NCBI RefSeq assembly: GCF_005116655.2
Contig: NZ_CP050698.1
Span: 4,938,001-5,002,000, forward strand
Reading direction: 5' to 3'
From: Desulfosediminicola flagellatus
Lineage (GTDB): Bacteria; Desulfobacterota; Desulfobulbia; Desulfobulbales; Desulfocapsaceae
DNA length: 64,000 bases
The notes beneath the pieces are model-generated. The model did not search any database. It was not told the origin of the DNA and saw nothing but the letters and a program-made list of their open reading frames with translations. The position numbers and the translations under genes were made by a program. Shown piece after piece: positions 55,006-63,583 of this stretch (positions within the stretch are counted from its first letter, which is position 1; every line of letters begins with the position of its first letter).

Positions 55006-55764
55006 ATGACTGAACCTATACTACAGCTACATTTCACAGGTAACCTCAAAGGGTTGCTTCGCAAATCCCGAGAGACAGGCATTGTTTATTATCCACTCAA
55101 CAGAAGGGCCTCAATAAAAGATATAATTGAAGCTCTTGGTATACCCCATACAGAGGTTGGCAGAATCACCCGGGCAGAAACTGAACTGGGCTTTGATTAT
55201 TTGCCGGAAAAAGATACGGTTATACAGGTTGCTCCCTTCAATGATGATATTTCTGTCACAATGCCCTCGCTCTTACGTCCGGCACCATTTGCTGACCACA
55301 CATTTCTGATAGATATAAACGTACTGAAACTCGGTCGTGATCTCAGAATGATCGGTTTTGATGCCACCGATATTACCGGCACTAACCTTCAAACAATTGC
55401 ACAACAAGCCACTGAAGAGCAACGTATTGTGTTAACCCGCAACAGGGAGTTACTTAAAATCAACGCAATCAATTATGGCCAATTACTGCGTTCAGAAGAC
55501 CATCAGACGCAACTCGTTGAGGTTCTCGAACGCTATAGACTGTTCACACAGATCAAACCATTCAGCCGCTGCCTCAATTGTAACGGAACTCTAGTAAATG
55601 TAGATAAAAACGATATTCTCCATTTACTGGAGCCACTGACAAAGAAATATTATTCAACATTCAAACAGTGCGGACATTGCAATAACGTCTACTGGCGAGG
55701 CTCACACCATAAAAAGATGATGCAGCTAATCGATTCTATACAACCAGAATCACCAGAGGTATGA
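55006..55764 (+). CDS. ubiquitin-like plus Mut7-C RNase domain protein
   Basis: A 252-residue protein of two domains. Residues 1-80 match the prokaryotic Mut7-C-associated ubiquitin fold (LQLHFTGNLKGLLRKS ... IIEALGIPHTEVGRI). Residues 95-250 match the Mut7-C PIN-like RNase: FLIDINVLKLGRDLRMIGFDATDI, RIVLTRNRELLK and a zinc ribbon with CLNCNG and CGHCNNVYWRGSHHKKM. Its biological targets in bacteria are not known. The start has a poor ribosome site. Confidence 0.9.
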   Translation: MTEPILQLHFTGNLKGLLRKSRETGIVYYPLNRRASIKDIIEALGIPHTEVGRITRAETELGFDYLPEKDTVIQVAPFNDDISVTMPSLLRPAPFADHTFLIDINVLKLGRDLRMIGFDATDITGTNLQTIAQQATEEQRIVLTRNRELLKINAINYGQLLRSEDHQTQLVEVLERYRLFTQIKPFSRCLNCNGTLVNVDKNDILHLLEPLTKKYYSTFKQCGHCNNVYWRGSHHKKMMQLIDSIQPESPEV

Positions 55765-55979
55765 AAAGGCTTTTTGGTTAAAATTTAGACATTAAAAAAA
55801 TAATACAACCACTACCATAGAGCTGAGACTGCGGTAATTAGTATTTTCAAAATCCCGAAGAGTTTGACCAAGAGGCCAATCTCAAACAGCCTCCCAGCTA
55901 CCACCCTCATGGCATAGTGACGCCCAAATGTTTATGATATCAGAACAACTTATCACCACAACCATAGAGGATGAGACAT

Positions 55980-56708
55980 ATGGCAGATTCCACTCGCAGG
56001 CGCGTATTGATTACAGGTGTAAGCTCCGGCTTAGGTGAGGCGTTGGCCACATATTATCTGCAACGCGGCTGGTATGTCTACGGCCTGAGTCGAAGAGTAC
56101 CGAAAGGCCTCATAGATGATGAAAATTTCAGGTTTGTCTCCGTTGATCTATCAGCATTTGAATCGGTTGTACTCGGGATTAGAGAGCTGATCGATGTAAA
56201 ATCGCTTGATCTGGTTATTCTCAATGCAGGCATTCTTGGAAGTTTTGGAGATATGGTTGACGCTTCGCTGGAAACCCTGCACGAAGTAATGGACGTTAAT
56301 CTTTGGTCGAACAAACTCATCATCGATTTTTTTGTTCAGGAAGAAATTGCAGTACAACAGATTGTAGCCATCTCTTCAGGAGCTTCCACCAGCGGTGCAC
56401 GTGGCTGGAACGGCTATGGTATTTCAAAAGCTGCGTTGAACATGATGATAAAACTGTATGCTGCGGAACTTCCTGATACACATTTCACAGCCCTTGCACC
56501 AGGCCTAATCGACTCCCCCATGCAGGAAGATCTATGCAGCCAGGATAACTCCCCTCACTATCCGACACTTAACCGAATTAAATCCAGTCGCAATACAGAT
56601 GCCATGCCGCAACCGGATAAAGCTGCCAAAACTATTGCACAACGCATTAGCAACCTTCCTGAAACGGTGAAGAGCGGTGAATTTATGGATATCAGGAAAA
56701 TGAAGTGA
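55980..56708 (+). CDS. SDR-family NAD(P)-dependent oxidoreductase
   Basis: A 242-residue short-chain dehydrogenase. It has the cofactor loop TGVSSGLG at residues 11-18, LNAG near 80 and the active-site Ser/Tyr/Lys arrangement (ISSGAS then YGISKAAL, Tyr-x-x-x-Lys). Substrate unknown. The ATG at 55980 is preferred to one nine bases upstream, because AGAGG directly abuts that earlier ATG and leaves no spacer. Confidence 0.92.
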   Translation: MADSTRRRVLITGVSSGLGEALATYYLQRGWYVYGLSRRVPKGLIDDENFRFVSVDLSAFESVVLGIRELIDVKSLDLVILNAGILGSFGDMVDASLETLHEVMDVNLWSNKLIIDFFVQEEIAVQQIVAISSGASTSGARGWNGYGISKAALNMMIKLYAAELPDTHFTALAPGLIDSPMQEDLCSQDNSPHYPTLNRIKSSRNTDAMPQPDKAAKTIAQRISNLPETVKSGEFMDIRKMK

Positions 56709-56816
56709 TTTTTCACTCATAGAGATACAAGCCATACTGCCGAAGTAAACTACCTCAAATGGATTCTACCTCAACCTACGGATATTGTATTAATCAGAAA
56801 GGCGGGTCAATCCCAG

Positions 56817-57353
56817 CTACTTTTCGGTCCCCCGCTCTCTGTAATCATTATTTTCAGGCTCACTGCTATCAGTTGCCAGTTCAACTTGTCCAGAAACAGT
56901 ATAAACCGTTTTTTCCTGTTGATATTGACTGCCTGATGATTCGACTTGAATAGTTACATCAGGTGTGGATTCAGTCGCCACGTCGGATTCCTTGAGCGAA
57001 GTATAGCTTTCCGCCACCCTATCCCTGCGGATATTTTCAGATGTCAGATACGTGCGTTTTTCAACTACTTCTCCCAGAATATCATAGTCTATCTCAATGA
57101 TTCGTGTAGTTTTTCCCTCCGCATCTTTTGTATATATCCGATGTGTTATTTCCTGAGTTTCTTGTATCGAATCAGTATGCCGTTTTTTTTCGCCAGAGTT
57201 CACTTCTGAAGATGTTGGCTGCTCGTCCCCAACCACACGAACATCGCCGATTATCAGTTGCTCGCTCGCAACAGGCTGTGAATCTGCAGTTTCTTTTGAA
57301 AAGGAAGGGGAGCCTGATAAAGCAATCATCATAATGAGAAAGATCAAATGCAT
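56817..57353 (-). CDS. secreted protein of unknown function
   Basis: Not recognised. The 178-residue product has an N-terminal signal peptide (HLIFLIMMIALSGSPSFS) and then a polar, Ser/Thr/Glu-rich sequence with beta-strand character (RIIEIDYDILGEVVEKRTY). No cysteine or lipobox is present. The start ATG at 57353 has a GGGGG site. Its 3' end faces the short-chain dehydrogenase gene. Confidence 0.65.
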   Translation of the reverse strand: MHLIFLIMMIALSGSPSFSKETADSQPVASEQLIIGDVRVVGDEQPTSSEVNSGEKKRHTDSIQETQEITHRIYTKDAEGKTTRIIEIDYDILGEVVEKRTYLTSENIRRDRVAESYTSLKESDVATESTPDVTIQVESSGSQYQQEKTVYTVSGQVELATDSSEPENNDYRERGTEK

Positions 57354-57596
57354 AGACACCCCCAAGCAGATCTCTAAAGGATCAAGACATATTTACGAGC
57401 TGATTATATCTACAAATGCATGATATCAAATGGTCGACTGGCCTTGCAAGTGAGCACCTGCAAAGCAAAGGCGAAGAAAGAAAACCCAATTCCACTCTAC
57501 TTTCGAAACATATACGGCCATGATGCTGTAGTAAACTACGGCATCATGGCCTCTATTACAGGTGAAACACTGCTACACACACGGGATACTGGTTAG

Positions 57597-58655
57597 TTAG
57601 GCAGCACATATGGAGTATCGTGGTAACAAATCATGAATGACATGAAATCTATGCGCTTGAAGAGCGTCGTGGAAAAGCTTCCAGTTAGAAGTAAGAAAAT
57701 TCTCATTATAACTATGTACCCGCATGTCAAAGCTTGAGCCGATTGCCTGCTCCTTCCATGAGCTTTTTCCTTTTGCCGTATATGCGACATCTTCTCCGCC
57801 AAAACTAAAATAACCGTCACGAATTGCATGCAGCCAGATCACATGACGTTTGTTCCCATCTTTGTCCGGATGACGCAGGAACAGTTTTCGGATCTTTTCC
57901 ATATCACCTAATGCAATTCCATCAACTTGAGCATCAGGGTCACCAAAACGATATCTCTGCATCGCTTTACACATCTCATCCGCGGCGTCGCAAAACAGGT
58001 CGGTATTGTTTCGTCGTACTGTCTCATTTTTATGATTTTTGTACTCCCATTCAAGAAATGGCATGTCAGGGAGAACATTTGCACGACCGTGCCCTAATGG
58101 CGGGATGGTATCATCCATCACCTCAAGCAACAGAGTCTTCAAACAACTGCCAAAAACCCTTGAATCACTGATTTCATTCGCGTTTTCAACCTCATTCACC
58201 GGATGCAGCACTCCTGCAAATCCTTCATGGGCATAGGTATCGGCAAACACATGCATAGCAACCCCCAGCCTGTGCAGACCATAGGCCTTTCCCTTTTCTT
58301 CAATGGTGTTTCTCACCATGTCTCTGGCAATATGGCTGTTATGTACACAAACAATTTTTTCAATAAATTCTCCTCTCGGGTTTTCCCCGGCCTTTTTGTC
58401 GCCGTTGCCGGGCAGGAAATGAAAAGGAATCCAGACAAGATGATTAGCCAGCTCTTTTGCGTTACGCTTATCAATCATTTTATGCGCCGAGTTGATACGA
58501 CTGTACATAGCTTTATTATCGAAATGTACCGTTCCGCGACTAATTGCATCATCAACATACTGAGCTGAGTAGGCGACAATATCGGCCTCTGCTTGAGAAA
58601 AACCAGCAAGTCGTGCTACCACATACGTTGTTCCATGATGAAAATCTATTTGCAT
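57597..58655 (-). CDS. DUF6765 family protein
   Basis: A 352-residue protein beginning MQIDFHHGTTYVVARLAGF, with VAYSAQYVDDA, HLGVAMHVFADTYAHEGFAG and PPLGHGRANVLPDMPF. Many conserved His and Asp residues (DFHH, HVFADTYAHE, LGHG) suggest a metal-binding all-helical hydrolase fold like phospholipase C/nuclease P1, but the function is not known. The ATG at 58655 has GGGAGG at seven bases. It lies downstream of the SCP2-like and glycyl radical enzyme genes in the same direction. Confidence 0.82.
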   Translation of the reverse strand: MQIDFHHGTTYVVARLAGFSQAEADIVAYSAQYVDDAISRGTVHFDNKAMYSRINSAHKMIDKRNAKELANHLVWIPFHFLPGNGDKKAGENPRGEFIEKIVCVHNSHIARDMVRNTIEEKGKAYGLHRLGVAMHVFADTYAHEGFAGVLHPVNEVENANEISDSRVFGSCLKTLLLEVMDDTIPPLGHGRANVLPDMPFLEWEYKNHKNETVRRNNTDLFCDAADEMCKAMQRYRFGDPDAQVDGIALGDMEKIRKLFLRHPDKDGNKRHVIWLHAIRDGYFSFGGEDVAYTAKGKSSWKEQAIGSSFDMRVHSYNENFLTSNWKLFHDALQAHRFHVIHDLLPRYSICAA

Positions 58656-58739
58656 GACGTATCCTCCCAAAGTGTTGCCCCCACCTCTTTTGGAGCAACT
58701 TCTACTCGTTTTACAACAGCTCTGTTTCAACGACAGGGT

Positions 58740-59180
58740 TTAAACAGGCTGCAGCATGAGTTGAAGCTTTTTGGCCAGATAACCAAATCTATACAGATAA
58801 TTGAGATTACCATCCGTCTTTACATCCTGGGCGAGCATTGATCCCAGAATGTCCTGCTTCGGAGCCAGCAAAAATTTAAATAAGGTCTTACCATCCCGGA
58901 AGGTAATAGTAATATCCGGATGAGTAATTTTGGTTTCCGTCACCCGCATGCGGCCATTGCTAAACACCGCTGCCATAGACATAACTCCATCGGCACTGGT
59001 GAATTGGTAACTGCCATCAAATTTGCGGATTGACTCCCGGTAATCCGGCAGAATGATAAAGGCCATGCGCATTGCCTTAAGCAGCATTTCCAGAAATCCT
59101 TCCGCCGCCTCACCTTCAACGGCCTGCTGTATATTCTCCCAGAGTCCTTCCAACCCTTTTTCTGCTAAATGTATTGTCAT
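58740..59180 (-). CDS. SCP2-like (sterol carrier) domain protein
   Basis: A 146-residue protein whose C-terminal half fits an SCP2-type lipid-binding fold: FDGSYQFTSADGVMSMAAVFSNG, DITITFRDGKTLFKFLLAPKQDILGSMLAQDVKTDGNLNYLYRFGYLAKKL. A hydrophobic tunnel for fatty acyl chains or similar ligands is usual in this fold. It starts 12 bases after the glycyl radical enzyme stop with a GAGGTG site, so the two are certainly cotranscribed, hinting that the enzyme acts on a hydrophobic substrate; that is inference. Confidence 0.75.
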   Translation of the reverse strand: MTIHLAEKGLEGLWENIQQAVEGEAAEGFLEMLLKAMRMAFIILPDYRESIRKFDGSYQFTSADGVMSMAAVFSNGRMRVTETKITHPDITITFRDGKTLFKFLLAPKQDILGSMLAQDVKTDGNLNYLYRFGYLAKKLQLMLQPV

Positions 59181-59192
59181 GTGACCACCTCT

Positions 59193-61649
59193 CTATCTGT
59201 TTTCAGGAAGGGGAACAGCGTGACCGGACCCGAGATTATATTGCGTGCGTGTAATAAGCTCTTCTTTCATAGCCGGATTAAGCGCATTAAATTTTGCCGA
59301 ATACCCGGAGACCCGCACTATAAGCTCTGGATATAAATCTGGATTCTCTTTGGCCTCCCGAAGCATTGCATAATCCATGATATTAAACTGCACCTGCTGG
59401 CCGCCTGCTCTGAAATATGCATCAATCGTCTGGCCGAAATGAACTGCCATCGCCGCCGTATCTGCTTCCGGCGAATACTTGATATTCAACGCCCAGCATC
59501 CGGGTACCTGCTCGCCACCAAGTTCTGCCACAGAATTGAGACACGAAGTAAGTTCAGGTGCCACACCGGAAACCGGGGTAATGCCACTTGAAAACAGTTC
59601 ATTGCTCCTACGACCATTGGGAGTCGCACCTGTGACTTTACCCAAACCTGCATGGTTGGTCATGGTCCAGTAAGCCGGACGGTATTTGCCCCCCCGATAA
59701 TTGGTAAATGACTGGTATTTCTGATAGAGATGTTCAATAATATCTGCAGCATTTTTTTGAGCTACCGGGTCTTCTGTACCAAATTTCGGCCCCTTATTTC
59801 GTAATTTCAAACGGATAAGCTCACCTTCATTTCCGCTGAAATCATTTTTTAAAGCAGCAACCATTTCAGCCGGACTCATTCGTTTATCTGCGAAAACTAC
59901 CGTTTCGATGGCGCTCAGCGAATCTACAACATCGGCAAAACCAATATGAGTAGCTCCTGAGGAATTATAGACAGCACCACCCCGAATAAGATCCCGCCCC
60001 TTTTCCATCGGTCCTTCAAAAAATCCGGAGAGCAATGGGGAAGGCATCATCTCCTGATGTACCAGCCCCAGATATTCGTTGGTCTGAACCGCCTGCTCAA
60101 TAAGCCAGTCCACCTGTGTGAAAAACGCTTCTTTGAACTCTGCAAAGCTTTTCATTTCAGAGGCAAACACCGTTTCGGGGCCGATCTGTTTATTTCCGGT
60201 TATTGGTCGTTTGCCCCCATACAGTGCCATTTCAAGCGGTGCTGTGAGGTTCAGCATGATTGATGATGATGACGGGTAATCCCGGCCACTGCTTGCCAAC
60301 TCCACACATCCGATAACAGCATAATCACGAGCATGTTCAAGCGATTCCCCCTGCCCCATCAGCGCCTCAATATTTTTCACATCATTAAAAAAGGCCGGGA
60401 TAGCACACGTGTTTATGATAGTTTCAGAAACACTCTGCCGCCACTCTGGAGGATTCTTTTCGTAGTGATAGCGGGCGTTAACATTTGGATCAGGGGTTTT
60501 GAGAAGCTCAGTTACCCGCAGCATAATATATGACAAATCATTAACGGCATCTTCACCTGCGCTATCTACTCCACCAAGAGTAATCGCCGGAACTGTCCCT
60601 GCCCCACCGAACATCTCTTCTGATGCCTCAGGAACCATCGCCACATTGTCAGAAAGCTTCAGCCACAGACAACCAATAAGTTCTATGGCCCCAGCCACAT
60701 CAAGCGTACCGTTCTCAATATCTTTTTTGTAATAAGGATATAAGATCTGATCAAGCCTGCCGGGACTCATAGCCATATTGATATTTTCTGCATGAATGCC
60801 TACCTGGCAGATCCAAATGGCATTCACTGCCTCTCTGAATGTACGGGCAGGAGAAGCTGGAATCCTGCGGCAAACTGCTGCAATATCTGCATACTCCTGT
60901 TGCTTTTCAGGATCCTCTATTGATAGCGCCAGATATTCTGCTTCCGCTGCCAGATTTTCAGCGTATTCGATGATTCCCTTTAATGAAATTTGCACAGCTT
61001 TATAGAAATCCGCCTGCGCTTCACTTTCATCATCACCACTCTGTGATGCCCGTGTCTCCAGGTCTGCCGCTTCGCGAATCAAGCGCGTCAATCCTTTTTC
61101 GAGCATCGGAGCGTATGTGGGAACGCAATGAGAGATACAGCCCGCCTTACCTGCAATGAAAAAGACCAGGCTTTCAAAGAGCTTTATACAATCAGGATTA
61201 TTAAACCGCTTGCGGGCGACCTCAAGTACATTTCTATCCATCCAGAAAGGAAAAATAGCCCGGTCCAGCTCAGTTGCATCAGCTTGTGAAAGAATTTGCG
61301 GATTTTTCTCTCTGGTGGAGACCGTTTCCAGCTCAGGCCAGAGAGTAAGAGCGAAGAATTCAGGGAATAAGGGTGCACCGAGTGGTTTTGAAGTAGTTGA
61401 TCCGGCAAGAAGGTTATCATCGTGAAAAACAGCGCGTTTTTTCTTAAGAAAGTGACGCACTTTCTTTGCCTGCCTTACCTCTGGAGAGTCCTTTTGATCG
61501 TCGAGATACTTCAGATATTTCGTAACATATCGAGCCCTTTCAATACATATTTCAGGTTGTAAGGAGAATGCCCGGCTACGCAGTTTTGCCAGTCTTGGCA
61601 GAGTATCCAGCGTGTATTGCTGCAACCTGATATCATCGAGAGTTACCAT
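59193..61649 (-). CDS. glycyl radical enzyme of unassigned PFL-like subfamily
   Basis: An 818-residue glycyl radical enzyme. The thiyl-radical cysteine is Cys448 in VIGCVELASSGRDYPSS and the glycyl radical loop is VRVSGYSAKF with Gly782. Other GRE features are GATHIGFADVVDSLSAIETVVF and KFGTEDPVAQKNAADI. The active-site sequence is GCVEL followed by ASSGR, rather than GCVEP of glycerol, propanediol and choline lyases or the double Cys of pyruvate formate-lyase, so substrate is unknown. The ATG has GGAGGTG. No radical-SAM activating enzyme adjoins it. Confidence 0.9.
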   Translation of the reverse strand: MVTLDDIRLQQYTLDTLPRLAKLRSRAFSLQPEICIERARYVTKYLKYLDDQKDSPEVRQAKKVRHFLKKKRAVFHDDNLLAGSTTSKPLGAPLFPEFFALTLWPELETVSTREKNPQILSQADATELDRAIFPFWMDRNVLEVARKRFNNPDCIKLFESLVFFIAGKAGCISHCVPTYAPMLEKGLTRLIREAADLETRASQSGDDESEAQADFYKAVQISLKGIIEYAENLAAEAEYLALSIEDPEKQQEYADIAAVCRRIPASPARTFREAVNAIWICQVGIHAENINMAMSPGRLDQILYPYYKKDIENGTLDVAGAIELIGCLWLKLSDNVAMVPEASEEMFGGAGTVPAITLGGVDSAGEDAVNDLSYIMLRVTELLKTPDPNVNARYHYEKNPPEWRQSVSETIINTCAIPAFFNDVKNIEALMGQGESLEHARDYAVIGCVELASSGRDYPSSSSIMLNLTAPLEMALYGGKRPITGNKQIGPETVFASEMKSFAEFKEAFFTQVDWLIEQAVQTNEYLGLVHQEMMPSPLLSGFFEGPMEKGRDLIRGGAVYNSSGATHIGFADVVDSLSAIETVVFADKRMSPAEMVAALKNDFSGNEGELIRLKLRNKGPKFGTEDPVAQKNAADIIEHLYQKYQSFTNYRGGKYRPAYWTMTNHAGLGKVTGATPNGRRSNELFSSGITPVSGVAPELTSCLNSVAELGGEQVPGCWALNIKYSPEADTAAMAVHFGQTIDAYFRAGGQQVQFNIMDYAMLREAKENPDLYPELIVRVSGYSAKFNALNPAMKEELITRTQYNLGSGHAVPLPENR

Positions 61650-61665
61650 TTTTCACCTCCTGATT

Positions 61666-61724
61666 ACCGGGGAACAGCATGCCCCGGTCGGATAATATTG
61701 CAGGAAGGCTCGCGCTACGCCTCC
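61666..61724 (-). promoter_or_regulatory. two hairpins in the leader of the glycyl radical enzyme gene
   Basis: ACCGGGG/CCCCGGT (61666-61688, 9-base loop) lies just upstream of the AGGAGG site, and GGAAGGC/GCCTCC (61703-61724) with one bulge lies just before it. Strong structure this close to the start is suggestive of translational control. No known riboswitch could be identified. Confidence 0.45.
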
Positions 61725-62118
61725 ACCCCTTAAAGTTGGAGTAATTACATCCCAAGTATAGCTCTGCAGACCCACATTAACCTGACCTTTTCCCGTGACC
61801 AGTAGCGGGGCAATTTCCCATGTGCTAACAAGATGTAGACCTCTTCGACCCTTTAAGGCTTTTGTATCGTGTGCGTATTGAAACCCTCCTTCCTGCAATC
61901 GAAAACATAACGATGCGCCAGAATGTCAGGCGTTTTTTTGAATATTCTATTATAAGAGTTTATCATACAGGCATATAGATCAAAACTATCATCTGCAGCA
62001 TTCGAGTGTCCTGGTAAACCCACAATGCCTCAGCAGATCTGGTTATGATCGCTCCGTATACGTATATTTTACCACAAATAGCACGAGAATAATATTCATT
62101 CTCTTCCTTGCAACACTC
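61725..62118. other. intergenic region between the glycyl radical enzyme and MscS genes
   Basis: AT-rich. A leftward 81-codon frame immediately upstream of the enzyme gene (61653-61898) is not credible as a gene by composition. Nothing else is recognised. Confidence 0.4.
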
Positions 62119-62146
62119 TTGTCAATACGGTATTTTCATGTATTAT
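62119..62146 (+). promoter_or_regulatory. promoter candidate of the MscS-type gene
   Basis: TTGTCA (62119-62124), a 16-base spacer and TATTAT (62141-62146), 85 bases before the start codon, in a very AT-rich stretch. Confidence 0.5.
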
Positions 62147-62231
62147 TTTTTGTTTTTACACACTTTTTTATAATATTTTATCTTTTTTTATTATTTTGTT
62201 TTCCACATCTCAGGCGATCCAGGAGGATTAC

Positions 62232-63215
62232 ATGTCTAAAAAATTTATATGCATAGTAATTTCTGTCTTTCTTTTCACCGCGCTGGCGCTTCCTGTTGTT
62301 GCTGCAGAGACAGCTGAAGATGCGGCTCAGGCAACAGAGGCAACTGAACCCACCAAAAAAATCATTGATCTTTCAGATCCTGAAAAGACCCTCAACCCTG
62401 ACACATACATACAACTCCTTGACACTGCCAAAGAGTGGCTGCTAACCAACGGGCCCAGCATCATTATTGCAATCATTATTCTGATTGTCGGACGCTGGAT
62501 TGCCATGTGGTTTGCCTCAGTCGGAAAGAAAGCGATGGTAAAAGGGAAAATTGATATAACCTTAGCCAGTTTCTTGAGTAAGCTTATCTACTATGCACTG
62601 CTTGCAGCAGTCGCAATTGCTGCAGCCGATCAGGTAGGAATTAAAACGACTTCCTTTATCGCGATTTTCGGTGCAGCAGGTCTGGCTATAGGCCTGGCCC
62701 TGAAAGACTCACTTTCAAACTTTGCCTCCGGAGTTATGCTTATCCTCTTTCGTCCGTTTAAAGTAGCCGATGTAGTAACAGCTGGCGGAGTGACCGGAAA
62801 GGTTCAGCAGATCGATATATTCAGTACAATTATACTCACCGCTGACAACCAGAAAATCATTGTGCCTAACAGTGGGATTACTTCCGGCGTAATCACTAAC
62901 GTTAACGCAGAACCCACCCGCCGAATTGACCTGGTTATAGGAATTGGCTACGATGATGATATTCGCCTGGCAAAAACTACACTCGAATCGATTATCCAGG
63001 CTGATGATCGTATTCTTGTTGATCCTGCACCCACCATAGCTGTCGCTGAACTGGGTGATTCAAGCGTAAACCTGATTGTTCGTCCGTGGGTTAAAACACC
63101 AGAATACTGGGATGTTCGACTCGCCCTAATTGAAAACATCAAACTTACTTTTGATGAAAAAGGGATATCCTTCCCGTATCCTCAGCAAGATGTTCATATG
63201 CATCAGGTTTCATAA
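62232..63215 (+). CDS. MscS-family mechanosensitive ion channel
   Basis: A 327-residue small-conductance channel releasing osmolytes on hypo-osmotic shock. It has a cleaved signal or N-terminal span (KKFICIVISVFLFTALALPVVAA), two further helices and the Gly/Ala-rich pore helix IFGAAGLAIGLALKDSLSNFASGVMLILFRPFKVAD, then the beta domain with VPNSGITSGVITNVNAEPTRRIDLVIGIGYDDDI. The ATG at 62232 has AGGAGG at five bases. It ends FPYPQQDVHMHQVS, typical of E. coli MscS relatives. Confidence 0.95.
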   Translation: MSKKFICIVISVFLFTALALPVVAAETAEDAAQATEATEPTKKIIDLSDPEKTLNPDTYIQLLDTAKEWLLTNGPSIIIAIIILIVGRWIAMWFASVGKKAMVKGKIDITLASFLSKLIYYALLAAVAIAAADQVGIKTTSFIAIFGAAGLAIGLALKDSLSNFASGVMLILFRPFKVADVVTAGGVTGKVQQIDIFSTIILTADNQKIIVPNSGITSGVITNVNAEPTRRIDLVIGIGYDDDIRLAKTTLESIIQADDRILVDPAPTIAVAELGDSSVNLIVRPWVKTPEYWDVRLALIENIKLTFDEKGISFPYPQQDVHMHQVS

Positions 63216-63583
63216 GCTTCCTAAGAAAACGCCCCTATCTCAATAGTGAATCCACCAGGATAGATTATTTTTCAGTTCTTCTATCCTGGTGCTTTTAGTT
63301 TTCTCCGCATCCGCCTTGCGAGGATTTTGTCTACATTCCAGCCATATAACAAATATATCTATCAAGTCTCCTTTCAATCCAACCACCCGCATACAGCATA
63401 ATGCGCATTTCCAGTTGTAAAAACAGTTGTCTACTTCGAAAAGAACACCTATCATGAGACTATTCTATAATAAACCAGCAAGTAACACGTCTCCTTTTAA
63501 AACGACAATCATATCACCCAACAGGCAAATCCATCACGCCCAACGTGTGTGACAGGGTTGAATTTTATTAACAGGACCCCACC
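63216..63583. other. intergenic region after the MscS-type gene
   Basis: Apart from a terminator near its start, no gene or structured element was recognised. The promoter of the phospholipase gene must lie here. Confidence 0.45.
63253..63291 (+). terminator. rho-independent terminator after the MscS-type gene
   Basis: CACCAGGATAG and CTATCCTGGTG form a perfect 11-bp stem, followed by CTTTTAGTTTTC. It lies 38 bases after the stop codon. Confidence 0.9.

Noticed and set aside
61780..61830. A possible cobalamin riboswitch fragment upstream of the glycyl radical enzyme gene.
   Set aside because: Only a GCCCCGCTACTGG stretch resembles the B12-box neighbourhood; the conserved GTGNAA and AGCCAGGA blocks are missing.
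61653..61898. A leftward 81-codon open frame before the glycyl radical enzyme gene.
   Set aside because: It overlaps the structured leader and its sequence looks like a translated RNA structure rather than a protein.
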